NCBI GenBank assembly: GCA_001789205.1
Contig: MFYT01000085.1
Location: 1 to 30,266 of the forward strand
Source of the DNA: Candidatus Raymondbacteria bacterium RIFOXYA2_FULL_49_16
Lineage (GTDB): Bacteria; Fibrobacterota; OXYB2-FULL-49-7; XYB2-FULL-49-35
Length of the DNA: 30,266 bases
Direction of reading: 5' to 3'
The notes under the pieces are model-generated. The model saw only the letters and a list, made by a program, of their open reading frames with translations, was not told the DNA's origin and did not search any database. How positions within the stretch are numbered: the first letter of the stretch is position 1; every line of letters starts with the position of its first letter. Position numbers and translations under genes: made by a program. This document shows positions 8,979 through 15,826 of the stretch, piece by piece.

Positions 8979-10172
8979 ATGATCTCTTCTGAATATATCA
9001 TAGAGACCATGAACGAAGCCTTGTTCATTGTAAAGATAGGCGGTGAGATTGAAATGGCGAATGCGTTTGCACACCGTCTCTTGGGATACGAAGCTAATGA
9101 ACTGACGGGAAAGGACATTGATACGATCCTGCTGGAAGAAGACACTCCAGTCCAAGGAGTGAAATTCGGCGATTATGTAATGAACTTCACCCCGAATAAA
9201 AAGGAAAGTTTTCTGCTGTCAAAGGGTATGAAGAAGATACCGGTTTCCTTTACAGCTTCGATTATACAAGAGCCCGACAGTGACATACAAAAGATCATAT
9301 GCATTGCGCAGGACATGGCCGATTGGAAACAAGTAGAGGAAACCCTGCGTGCGCATATGAGAGACTGTGTTCTTGCGCGTGCCGCGTCTCTGAGCATGAT
9401 GGAAGACGCCATGGAAGCGCGGGAGATGGCCGAGGCCGCGCACGCAAAGCTCCAAAAACTGAATCTGGAGCTCGAAGAACGCACGGCCCAACTTCAGGCG
9501 GCGAATAAGGAACTCGAGGCGTTTTCCTATTCGGTGTCGCACGATCTCCGAAGCCCATTACGGGCCATCAACGGATTCAGCAACGCGCTCCTCGACGACT
9601 ACAACGACAAGCTGGACGGACAAGGCAAAGACTACCTGCACCGTATCCGCAAGGCTTCCCAGAATATGGGGGTCCTCATCGACGCAATCCTGAAGCTTTC
9701 CCGAACAACGCGCTGCGTCATACATTCCGAAAGAGTCAATATGAGCGCACTGGCCGAGGAAACCGCGGCCGGACTCAGGCAGCTCCACTCCGACCGGACT
9801 GTCATATTCCGCATTACGCCCGGAATGGAAGCCATGGGGGACAAAGTCCTTCTGCGGCAGGTTTTGGAAAATCTCCTTGATAATGCTTGGAAATTCACGG
9901 AAAAGCAACCGCGGGCCGAAATCATTTTCGACACAACTGAACAGGATGGAAAACAGGTCTTTTTCGTCAAAGACAATGGCGCAGGATTTGACATGGCATA
10001 TGCGGAAAAATTATTTACGCCTTTTCAGCGTCTCCACTCAGAGCAAGAATTTCCCGGTGTCGGTGTTGGGCTGGCCAATGTCCAGCGAATCATCACCCGG
10101 CACAATGGAAGGATTTGGGCGGAGGGCTGGGAAGGAAAAGGCGCTACTTTTTATTTTACCATGCAATTATAA
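8979..10172 (+). CDS. PAS sensor histidine kinase, Cph1-like kinase module
   Basis: This is a soluble 397-residue kinase. A PAS domain (about 1-115) is followed by a coiled-coil linker (about 120-180) and a HisKA domain with H188 in FSYSVSHDLRSPLRAINGFS. The ATPase domain has N302 (NLLDNAWKF), KDNGAGF (331-337) and GVGVGLANV (360-368). This FSYSVSHDLRSPL class of DHp is typical of phytochrome-like kinases that pair with Rcp1-type receivers, and such a receiver is encoded 11 bases downstream. GAAGGA overlapping the previous stop serves as ribosome site. It has no membrane segment of its own, which fits it taking input from the upstream 7TM protein. Confidence 0.93.
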   Translation: MISSEYIIETMNEALFIVKIGGEIEMANAFAHRLLGYEANELTGKDIDTILLEEDTPVQGVKFGDYVMNFTPNKKESFLLSKGMKKIPVSFTASIIQEPDSDIQKIICIAQDMADWKQVEETLRAHMRDCVLARAASLSMMEDAMEAREMAEAAHAKLQKLNLELEERTAQLQAANKELEAFSYSVSHDLRSPLRAINGFSNALLDDYNDKLDGQGKDYLHRIRKASQNMGVLIDAILKLSRTTRCVIHSERVNMSALAEETAAGLRQLHSDRTVIFRITPGMEAMGDKVLLRQVLENLLDNAWKFTEKQPRAEIIFDTTEQDGKQVFFVKDNGAGFDMAYAEKLFTPFQRLHSEQEFPGVGVGLANVQRIITRHNGRIWAEGWEGKGATFYFTMQL

Positions 10173-10183
10173 GGGGCGTGTAC

Positions 10184-10633
10184 ATGGAAAGAAACAGACT
10201 CATCCTATTGGTGGAGGACAACCAGGACGACGAATTGTTGACATTAAGGGCGTTTAAAAAAAGCGCTATTCTGAATACGGTGATGGTGGTGCGCGATGGA
10301 GCAGAGGCCCTGGATTACCTTTTCAACGCAAGCGCCTTTTCGGTCAACGAACCACATCGCCTTCCCGAGGTCGTTCTGCTTGACCTTAAACTCCCCAAAG
10401 TCGACGGATTGGAGGTGCTTCGCCGCATCCGGGCAACAGAACGGACAAAACTTCTTCCCGTGGTGGTCCTGACATCGTCAAAAGAGGAAAGGGATGTTGT
10501 TGAAAGTTACCGCCTGGGCGCAAACAGCTACATCCGCAAGCCTGTGGATTACAACCAATTCGTCAATGCCGCCAACCACTTGGGCCTCTACTGGCTTGCC
10601 CTGAATGTGCCTCCGAACAGGGAGGCGCAATGA
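10184..10633 (+). CDS. Rcp1-type single-domain response regulator
   Basis: This 149-residue stand-alone receiver begins [19 protein letters not shown]. It contains the acidic pair E11/D12, the phospho-acceptor D67 in [13 protein letters not shown], the Thr/Ser of VLTSSK and K119 in [10 protein letters not shown]. The length and the C-terminal helix match the Rcp1/phytochrome-partner family, which has no output domain. The ATG at 10184 follows AAGGGGCG at 10171-10178. The upstream in-frame codons overlap the kinase gene and are unlikely to be used. It sits between a kinase and a hybrid kinase, so it may shuttle phosphate between the two. Confidence 0.93.
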   Translation: MERNRLILLVEDNQDDELLTLRAFKKSAILNTVMVVRDGAEALDYLFNASAFSVNEPHRLPEVVLLDLKLPKVDGLEVLRRIRATERTKLLPVVVLTSSKEERDVVESYRLGANSYIRKPVDYNQFVNAANHLGLYWLALNVPPNREAQ

Positions 10634-12696
10634 GCAAAACGCTCCACGTATTGATAATTGAGGACTCCGAAGACGACGCCCTGCTGCTTCTTCGCGGTCT
10701 CGAAAGCCACGGATATCAACCCGTGTCGGAAAGAGTTGAAACCGCGGACCGCATGTACGCGGCAATAGACCATCAATCCTGGGACGTGGTCATATCGGAC
10801 CACCGCATGCCGCATTTCAGCGCCTTCGAAGCGCTTGCGGTGCTGAAAGAAAAGCAGCGGGACTATCCGTTCATCATTGTTTCGGGAGCGATTGGGGAAG
10901 AGACCGCGGTTGAACTCATGAAAATGGGTGCGCACGACTATATCATGAAGGACAATATCGCCCGGCTTTTTCCCGCTATTGAACGTGAAATGCAGGATGC
11001 CGAAGTCCGGAAAAAACGCAAGGACGCGGAACGGTCGCTTCAGGCGAGTGAAGAGAAATACCGGACCCTTGTGGAGACCATTCCGGACATCGTCTACCGC
11101 GTGGATCCCAACGGCGTATTTACCTTTATCAGCGAGTCTATTCATCAATTGGGATATGCGCCGGAAGACCTTATCGGCAAACATTTCAGTTCCATCGTAC
11201 GGCCGGACGAAGTCGCATTGGTCAGCCGTGCGCTTGTTCTGCCAAAATACAAAGGCCAAACCACTGGGGCCGGGAACGCTCCCAAACTGTTTGATGAAAG
11301 AAGGACAAAAGACCGGATAACACAAAACCTGGAGATCCATCTGCTTTCACATGCCTCCCGGACTGCATGTACGCAAGAAGAGCCGCTGCCGGAGCATTCC
11401 CCCCAGGTCTTCTCCGTATTGTTCGCATCGGGTTTGTACGACGACACGATAAGCAACCCGGACAAAAATTTCCTCGGTTCCATTGGAATAATCCACGATG
11501 TCACCGCGAAACACCGCGCGGAAAAGGAGCTCAAAGAGGCGAAAGAGAAGGCTGAAGCGGCAAGCAAGGCAAAAAGTCAGTTCTTAGCAAATATGAGCCA
11601 TGAAATCCGCACACCGTTGAACGGCATAGTGGGAATGGCCCAGCTTTTAGAGGGCACCGCGTTGACCAAGGAGCAGAAAGAATACCTGGAAGATATTATC
11701 GCGTCGGGAAGACTGCTGATCAGCATTGTCGACGAAATACTGGACCTATCAAGGATCGAGGCGAGAAAAATAGAATTACATAAAGCTCCCTTCAATTTCC
11801 ATAAAGCCATCTGCGAAATCAAGGACCTGTTGAGCGGAAGCGCACGGCAAAAAGGGTTGGAACTGTTTCTGGAAACAGCGCCAAACATTCCGGCGGACCT
11901 CGTTGGCGACCAAAGTAAGATAATGCAGATCTTTTCGAATGTAGTGCACAACGCGATAAAATTCACCGTGCAGGGCCGCGTAATGATAACCGTATCGGGT
12001 GAACGGGAAGGGAGCCTCTTTACCTGCCGCATCCTGGTCGAAGACACCGGTGTCGGAATCCCCAAAGACAAACAAGAAAAGATATTCGAGGAGTTCTACC
12101 AGGCGGACAGCCGGACGACCAAGGACTATTCGGGAATAGGTCTCGGATTATCAATCAGTCGGAAGTTGTTAAAACTGATGGGGGGCGATATAAGCGTTAC
12201 AAGCGTTCCTGGCCAGGGTTCGGCGTTCCGTATCACCCTTCCTCTAACAATCGCCGAAAACCTTCCCAACACAAACCCATCGAGGACAAACGCGCCTGTC
12301 TTATTGTATCCGGTCAGGATTTTAGTGGTCGAAGATCAGCTCATCAACGCGAAACTGTTAAAACGCATGCTCGAATTGCTTGGCGCCACAGTTCTTCTGG
12401 CCGCACACGGCAGCGAAGCATTGGACATATTGGGGAAAGAGGACGTGGCCATCGTCTTTATGGATTGTCAAATGCCGGTAATGGATGGCTACGAGGCGAC
12501 ACGCCGCATCCGGGACGCTTTTTCGAATGTGCGAAACCACGATGTCCCTGTCATCGCCATAACAGCTTTCGCCATGGAAGAAGACAAGGAAAAATGCCTG
12601 CAAGCGGGAATGAACGATTATATATCAAAGCCATTCCTGAAGAAAGACGTTGAAGCGGCATTACGGACATATGCCGCCCCCCGTAAAATGCCTTGA
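10630..12696 (+). CDS. Hybrid histidine kinase REC-PAS-HisKA-HATPase-REC
   Basis: This soluble 688-residue hybrid kinase starts in an ATGA overlap with the Rcp1-like gene. The N-terminal receiver (about 5-122) has D57 in VVISDHRMP. The PAS (about 140-298) carries an insertion near 205-258 containing [17 protein letters not shown]. The kinase core has H324 in [17 protein letters not shown]441, EDTGVGIP (471-478) and GIGLGLSIS. The C-terminal receiver (about 562-685) has D612 in [11 protein letters not shown] and K667. Both receivers look functional. A kinase that begins with a receiver can be switched by an upstream kinase, so the 8979-10172 kinase may feed it. No output domain exists in this operon, so the final target is encoded elsewhere. 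Confidence 0.93.
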   Translation: MSKTLHVLIIEDSEDDALLLLRGLESHGYQPVSERVETADRMYAAIDHQSWDVVISDHRMPHFSAFEALAVLKEKQRDYPFIIVSGAIGEETAVELMKMGAHDYIMKDNIARLFPAIEREMQDAEVRKKRKDAERSLQASEEKYRTLVETIPDIVYRVDPNGVFTFISESIHQLGYAPEDLIGKHFSSIVRPDEVALVSRALVLPKYKGQTTGAGNAPKLFDERRTKDRITQNLEIHLLSHASRTACTQEEPLPEHSPQVFSVLFASGLYDDTISNPDKNFLGSIGIIHDVTAKHRAEKELKEAKEKAEAASKAKSQFLANMSHEIRTPLNGIVGMAQLLEGTALTKEQKEYLEDIIASGRLLISIVDEILDLSRIEARKIELHKAPFNFHKAICEIKDLLSGSARQKGLELFLETAPNIPADLVGDQSKIMQIFSNVVHNAIKFTVQGRVMITVSGEREGSLFTCRILVEDTGVGIPKDKQEKIFEEFYQADSRTTKDYSGIGLGLSISRKLLKLMGGDISVTSVPGQGSAFRITLPLTIAENLPNTNPSRTNAPVLLYPVRILVVEDQLINAKLLKRMLELLGATVLLAAHGSEALDILGKEDVAIVFMDCQMPVMDGYEATRRIRDAFSNVRNHDVPVIAITAFAMEEDKEKCLQAGMNDYISKPFLKKDVEAALRTYAAPRKMP

Positions 12697-12718
12697 AATT
12701 TTTGCGCTCAAGAGCAAT

Positions 12719-14218
12719 TCATTCTTGCTGCTGGGCGGCTTTCTCCAGGTTGATGATTTTTGTGCCTTCAAGATACTCTTTGACTTCGTATTTGGTGACA
12801 TGGTTCAGCTTCGTAGTTATTTCGGCAAAACGCATAACCTGTTCCTGAATGCGCTGCGCCCATTTTACGCTTTTGAGATCGGCCTTCACATTTTTAAGTA
12901 ACAGGTCGGTATAGCCCAGAATGGCCTGCAACGGCTGGTTGAGTTCATGGCATGCCGCGCCAGCCATCTCAAGCACGCCTGCCATGCGTTCAGCGTGGAG
13001 TTCCTGCGCTTCAGCCAATTTGCGCTGGGTAAGGTCTCGATTAAAAATAACGCATCCCCGGTACTGTCCTTCCGGCGTAAATAAGGCTTTAACTTTCCTC
13101 CAAACCGTAATACGGACACCGTCCTTGCGCACCATGATGGTCTCAAACTCATAAAACCCGTTGCGCCTGATTGTGTCCATGATCTGGTACAGACGGTCGT
13201 GGAATTGGACGGGGATGAGTTCTCTGAGCCCCTTGCCCACCACATCTTTCCAGCTATAACCCGTAAGGTCCTCGTGCATTGAATTGACGTCAATAACGCG
13301 GTCCTCGGCATCGATGATTTCTATGGCATCGGGTGCCGCCTCAAAGAGCATCCGGTAAATGGTTTCGCGTTCACGCGCTATTTCCTCAAACTGATGGCAC
13401 TCTTCCTCCACGCCAATGGCGCGCGAGATAATGCTCAGTACCTGTTTCTGGTCTTCGGTGAGTGCTGCACAGTTATTAAAGACCATGCAGATAATTCCTG
13501 TTGGCCGGTCAAAACTGAAAACCGGATAGCCAATGGAAACAGCCGTGGGTTTGTCCGCGCTGCTCTTCCGTTCCATGAGCGGGCACAATTCCTCAAGGTT
13601 GTCAAATACATAGGTGGTATCCATAGTAGCTTTCATGATAATATCGACGCACACATGGCCGCAGGGTATCTTGTTCACGAGTTGAGCGACAGGCGCGTTC
13701 CACTGCGCCTCTGTGACCATGTTTTCCCCTTGCAGTTTGTTGTAGAGCGCGTACGAGGCCCCAAGTACCCTGGCGCACATCTCGATAAGAATCGCGAGAT
13801 TATCGTGATAGTCATGACCCATGCTCACAAAAGCGTTATTGAGATCAATCAGGTTTTTTTCATACCGTTTGCGCACCGAGATATCGTTCACAATGGAATA
13901 GACCATGCGTTTGCCTTGTTCGGTAAAAAGGTGGCAATGCGCCTCAACTGGGGTCTTTTCATTGTTCTTTTTTATCAGAATGCGTTCGAATATGCCATCC
14001 CCATTTTTTACAAGGTCCGCTGTCTGCATGGCAAAAACGCCGGGCTCGTGTTCGAACGTAATGTCTGAAAAAGATCGCTGGCACAATTCCTCACGGGAAT
14101 ACCCAACCAGATCGCACGCGGCTTTGTTCACCTCGATAAACGGGCTGGGCATATTGCCGGGAAGCAGTTCAAAGACAAATTTAGCATACCTGCTGATTTT
14201 AAAAAAAGTCTGATACAT
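12719..14218 (-). CDS. PAS-GAF-PAS protein ending in an orphan DHp (HisKA) domain
   Basis: The 499 residues contain a PAS (about 15-118), a GAF-like domain (about 122-275, several cysteines), a second PAS (about 285-400) and a HisKA helical hairpin (about 405-470) with H424 in AACHELNQPLQAILGYTDLL. The protein ends about 75 residues after the histidine. There is no N-box, no DxGxG and no G2 box, and only 22 bases remain before the convergent neighbour, so the ATPase domain is really missing and not frameshifted. The C-terminal KYEVKEYLEGTKIINLEKA looks like a conserved finish, not a random truncation. GGAAGG precedes the ATG at 14218. It lies 46 bases after the REC-STAS gene and is the last member of that operon. 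Confidence 0.9.
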   Translation of the reverse strand: MYQTFFKISRYAKFVFELLPGNMPSPFIEVNKAACDLVGYSREELCQRSFSDITFEHEPGVFAMQTADLVKNGDGIFERILIKKNNEKTPVEAHCHLFTEQGKRMVYSIVNDISVRKRYEKNLIDLNNAFVSMGHDYHDNLAILIEMCARVLGASYALYNKLQGENMVTEAQWNAPVAQLVNKIPCGHVCVDIIMKATMDTTYVFDNLEELCPLMERKSSADKPTAVSIGYPVFSFDRPTGIICMVFNNCAALTEDQKQVLSIISRAIGVEEECHQFEEIARERETIYRMLFEAAPDAIEIIDAEDRVIDVNSMHEDLTGYSWKDVVGKGLRELIPVQFHDRLYQIMDTIRRNGFYEFETIMVRKDGVRITVWRKVKALFTPEGQYRGCVIFNRDLTQRKLAEAQELHAERMAGVLEMAGAACHELNQPLQAILGYTDLLLKNVKADLKSVKWAQRIQEQVMRFAEITTKLNHVTKYEVKEYLEGTKIINLEKAAQQQE

Positions 14219-14264
14219 CTACTGCCTTCCGGTAAAAATATTTCAACCCAGAAGGATCCCGATC

Positions 14265-15101
14265 TCACGCGCTAACGGCAGTAATTCCTTCATGGTCGAT
14301 AAATTCCTCTTCGTCGTGGTAAATCGTAATGACCCTGCCCAGATTGAGGTCCTGCAGTTTGCTCTTCAGATATGCATTTCCCGACACCAACCGCAAAACG
14401 CCCTTTTTTTCCTGTATCTGCTTCCAGAGAAAGACAATGGCGCCCATGCCAAAGTTGTTGATGAGGCGTACCTGGGTAAAATTGATCATGATGTTCAATA
14501 TGCCCTTTGCTAGGACCGATTCAACCGCGTCGCGCACTTTTAACGCTGCGTCGCTTACCAGCTCGCCCTTAACATCAACCACCACAAACCCGCCTAATTC
14601 ACGCGTTCTTATTGTCAGGTCTTTGTTCGTGTAGAAACTATGAGACACCGGGTTTGGCCTGATTTGACTGAGTTTTTCGATATATTTATTGAACGAATAC
14701 CGGTATTTACGTTCCTTTTCCATGAGATCTTCAATGCGTTTGAGCAGCGTGGCCGGGGCAAAAGGCTTGTCCAGATATTCCCTGCACCCGCGCTGCATCA
14801 GCTGGAGAAGAAGTTCCTTGTCGCCATAACCGCTCATGGCAAGCACAGGAAGGTAAATACTTTCGTTCTCAATGGCTTCCAGGAGCTGCACGCCGTTTAA
14901 TTCGGGCATTTGCACGTCCGTAATGAGCAAATCAATGATTTCGCCCCTGCTCTCGGAATTGACAATTTCATCGTACGCGGCGCGGCCGTTGTGCGTGGTA
15001 AGAACCAGGTGGCCGCTGTTCGACAGCACATCAAAAAGGTTTTGCCGCACAAAAGCGTCATCTTCGGCAATGACAATGCGAAGGGCGTGAGTTTGACTCA
15101 T
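14265..15101 (-). CDS. Receiver-STAS fusion protein
   Basis: This 278-residue protein has an intact receiver (about 7-125) with E13/D14/D15, D62 in LITDVQMPELNG, S90 and K112 in LDKPF. A short linker leads to an anti-sigma-factor-antagonist-like STAS domain (about 160-270). The STAS segment QVRLINNFGMGAIVFLWKQI aligns with the phospho-serine loop of SpoIIAA-like proteins. The usual D-S-S-G is replaced by N215-N216-F217-G218, so the phosphorylatable serine is absent. The output is therefore likely controlled by receiver phosphorylation and not by a serine kinase. Its ATG overlaps the stop of the upstream pseudo-receiver gene (ATGA). The partner (anti-sigma factor or other switch kinase) is not in this window. 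Confidence 0.9.
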   Translation of the reverse strand: MSQTHALRIVIAEDDAFVRQNLFDVLSNSGHLVLTTHNGRAAYDEIVNSESRGEIIDLLITDVQMPELNGVQLLEAIENESIYLPVLAMSGYGDKELLLQLMQRGCREYLDKPFAPATLLKRIEDLMEKERKYRYSFNKYIEKLSQIRPNPVSHSFYTNKDLTIRTRELGGFVVVDVKGELVSDAALKVRDAVESVLAKGILNIMINFTQVRLINNFGMGAIVFLWKQIQEKKGVLRLVSGNAYLKSKLQDLNLGRVITIYHDEEEFIDHEGITAVSA

Positions 15102-15490
15102 ACTTGGACTGCCTTTTTAACATAAAGACGGGCAATAACATCGGTCACTTCATTTATATTTACCGGTGGAATAAATTTGCAGAGAACGCTGCGTTTGACC
15201 GCCTGGGCCTGCAGGTCAACGGAATCGTTGTGAAGCACCGCGACAACTGGTACGCTGTTGCCATACAGATCGTGTAATGCATCAATGGCCTGCAGGCCAT
15301 CCATATCAGAGAGTAAAGTAGATATGACCGCTGCAAGTGGTTTGTGTTTCCTGAATTCAACGAGTAGTTCCCTGCCTTGGGAAAAAGCCTCTACCGCGAT
15401 ATCGAGCGATCCCATGCGTTCGACAAAATCGCGGATAAACGCGACATCGGTATGGGCTATATAAATAATTGATTTCTCTTTTTTATCCAT
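15098..15490 (-). CDS. Pseudo-receiver domain protein
   Basis: This 130-residue protein has the length and fold pattern of a single receiver, but the active site is gone. The beta-1 acidic pair is A12-H13 (YIAHTDVAF). The phospho-acceptor position is S57 in AAVISTLLSDMDGLQ, the Thr/Ser position is L86 and the conserved Lys-Pro is P108-P109 (KFIPPV). The hydrophobic pattern and the DMDG turn remain, which shows common descent. It is the first gene of a three-gene operon and overlaps the REC-STAS gene by four bases. It could work as a phosphorylation-independent dimerisation or adaptor module. A diverged active receiver seems unlikely because all five key positions are changed. Confidence 0.85.
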   Translation of the reverse strand: MDKKEKSIIYIAHTDVAFIRDFVERMGSLDIAVEAFSQGRELLVEFRKHKPLAAVISTLLSDMDGLQAIDALHDLYGNSVPVVAVLHNDSVDLQAQAVKRSVLCKFIPPVNINEVTDVIARLYVKKAVQV

Positions 15491-15730
15491 TTCGTGAAAA
15501 ACACCCTTCCAACGCCCTCAACGCAACGTGCGTGCCACAAAAACAGAGACTTGAAAACAATGGGGTTAGATTATAACACTGTGTAATGAAATGAGTTCCT
15601 GATAGATGAACAAGAGAAACCGTAGCCAAAAAGAGACGAAATTTAAGCTACAAATTCTGCTACGCGTTTTTTATCAGGCGGTTACGAGATGTTGCCCAAA
15701 AGAGACACGTTGCGTATGAGGTACGGGGAT
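15491..15730. other. Intergenic region without a recognised gene
   Basis: This is the first part of the 336-base gap between two minus-strand genes. Apart from the extended -10 candidate and a short inverted repeat (ACGCA-ACG-TGCGT near 15530) I see nothing. No convincing reading frame with a ribosome site is present on either strand. Confidence 0.5.
15570..15578 (-). promoter_or_regulatory. Extended -10 promoter candidate for the pseudo-receiver operon
   Basis: Read on the minus strand the sequence is TGTTATAAT, a match to the extended -10 element TGnTATAAT. It lies 79 bases upstream of the start codon at 15490. No good -35 box is visible (GAACTC at a 17-base spacing), which is acceptable for an extended -10 promoter. 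Confidence 0.4.
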
Positions 15731-15756
15731 GCCCGCTTCGACTACGCTCAGCGGGC
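15731..15756. repeat. REP-like hairpin, copy 1
   Basis: Arms GCCCGCT and AGCGGGC enclose a core that reads CTTCGACTACGCTCAG at 15736-15751. The core matches the second hairpin at 15795-15826 in inverted orientation. Cores of this type (CTTCGACTACGCTCAG / CTGAGCGGAGCCGAAG) are familiar to me as dispersed repeats in many bacterial genomes, which I cannot verify here. Confidence 0.6.
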
Positions 15757-15794
15757 GGCGCATTTGCATTTACGCCCTGGGCTGCTTAATGTGT

Positions 15795-15826
15795 ACCGCT
15801 GCCTGAGCGGAGCCGAAGGCAGCGGT
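15795..15826. repeat. REP-like hairpin, copy 2, abutting the activator stop codon
   Basis: Arms ACCGCTGCC and GGCAGCGGT form a 9-bp stem (10 with the adjacent T-A pair) around a core that on the minus strand reads CTTCGGCTCCGCTCAG. That is the inverted, diverged form of the copy at 15731-15756. It ends one base before the TAG of the sigma-54 activator gene. It may act as a transcript 3'-end or stabilising hairpin for that gene. There is no T-run, so it is not a canonical terminator. Confidence 0.6.

Noticed and set aside
12697-12718. Remnant of an ATPase domain downstream of the DHp-only protein.
   Set aside because: Only 22 bases separate the convergent stops, too little for any domain remnant.
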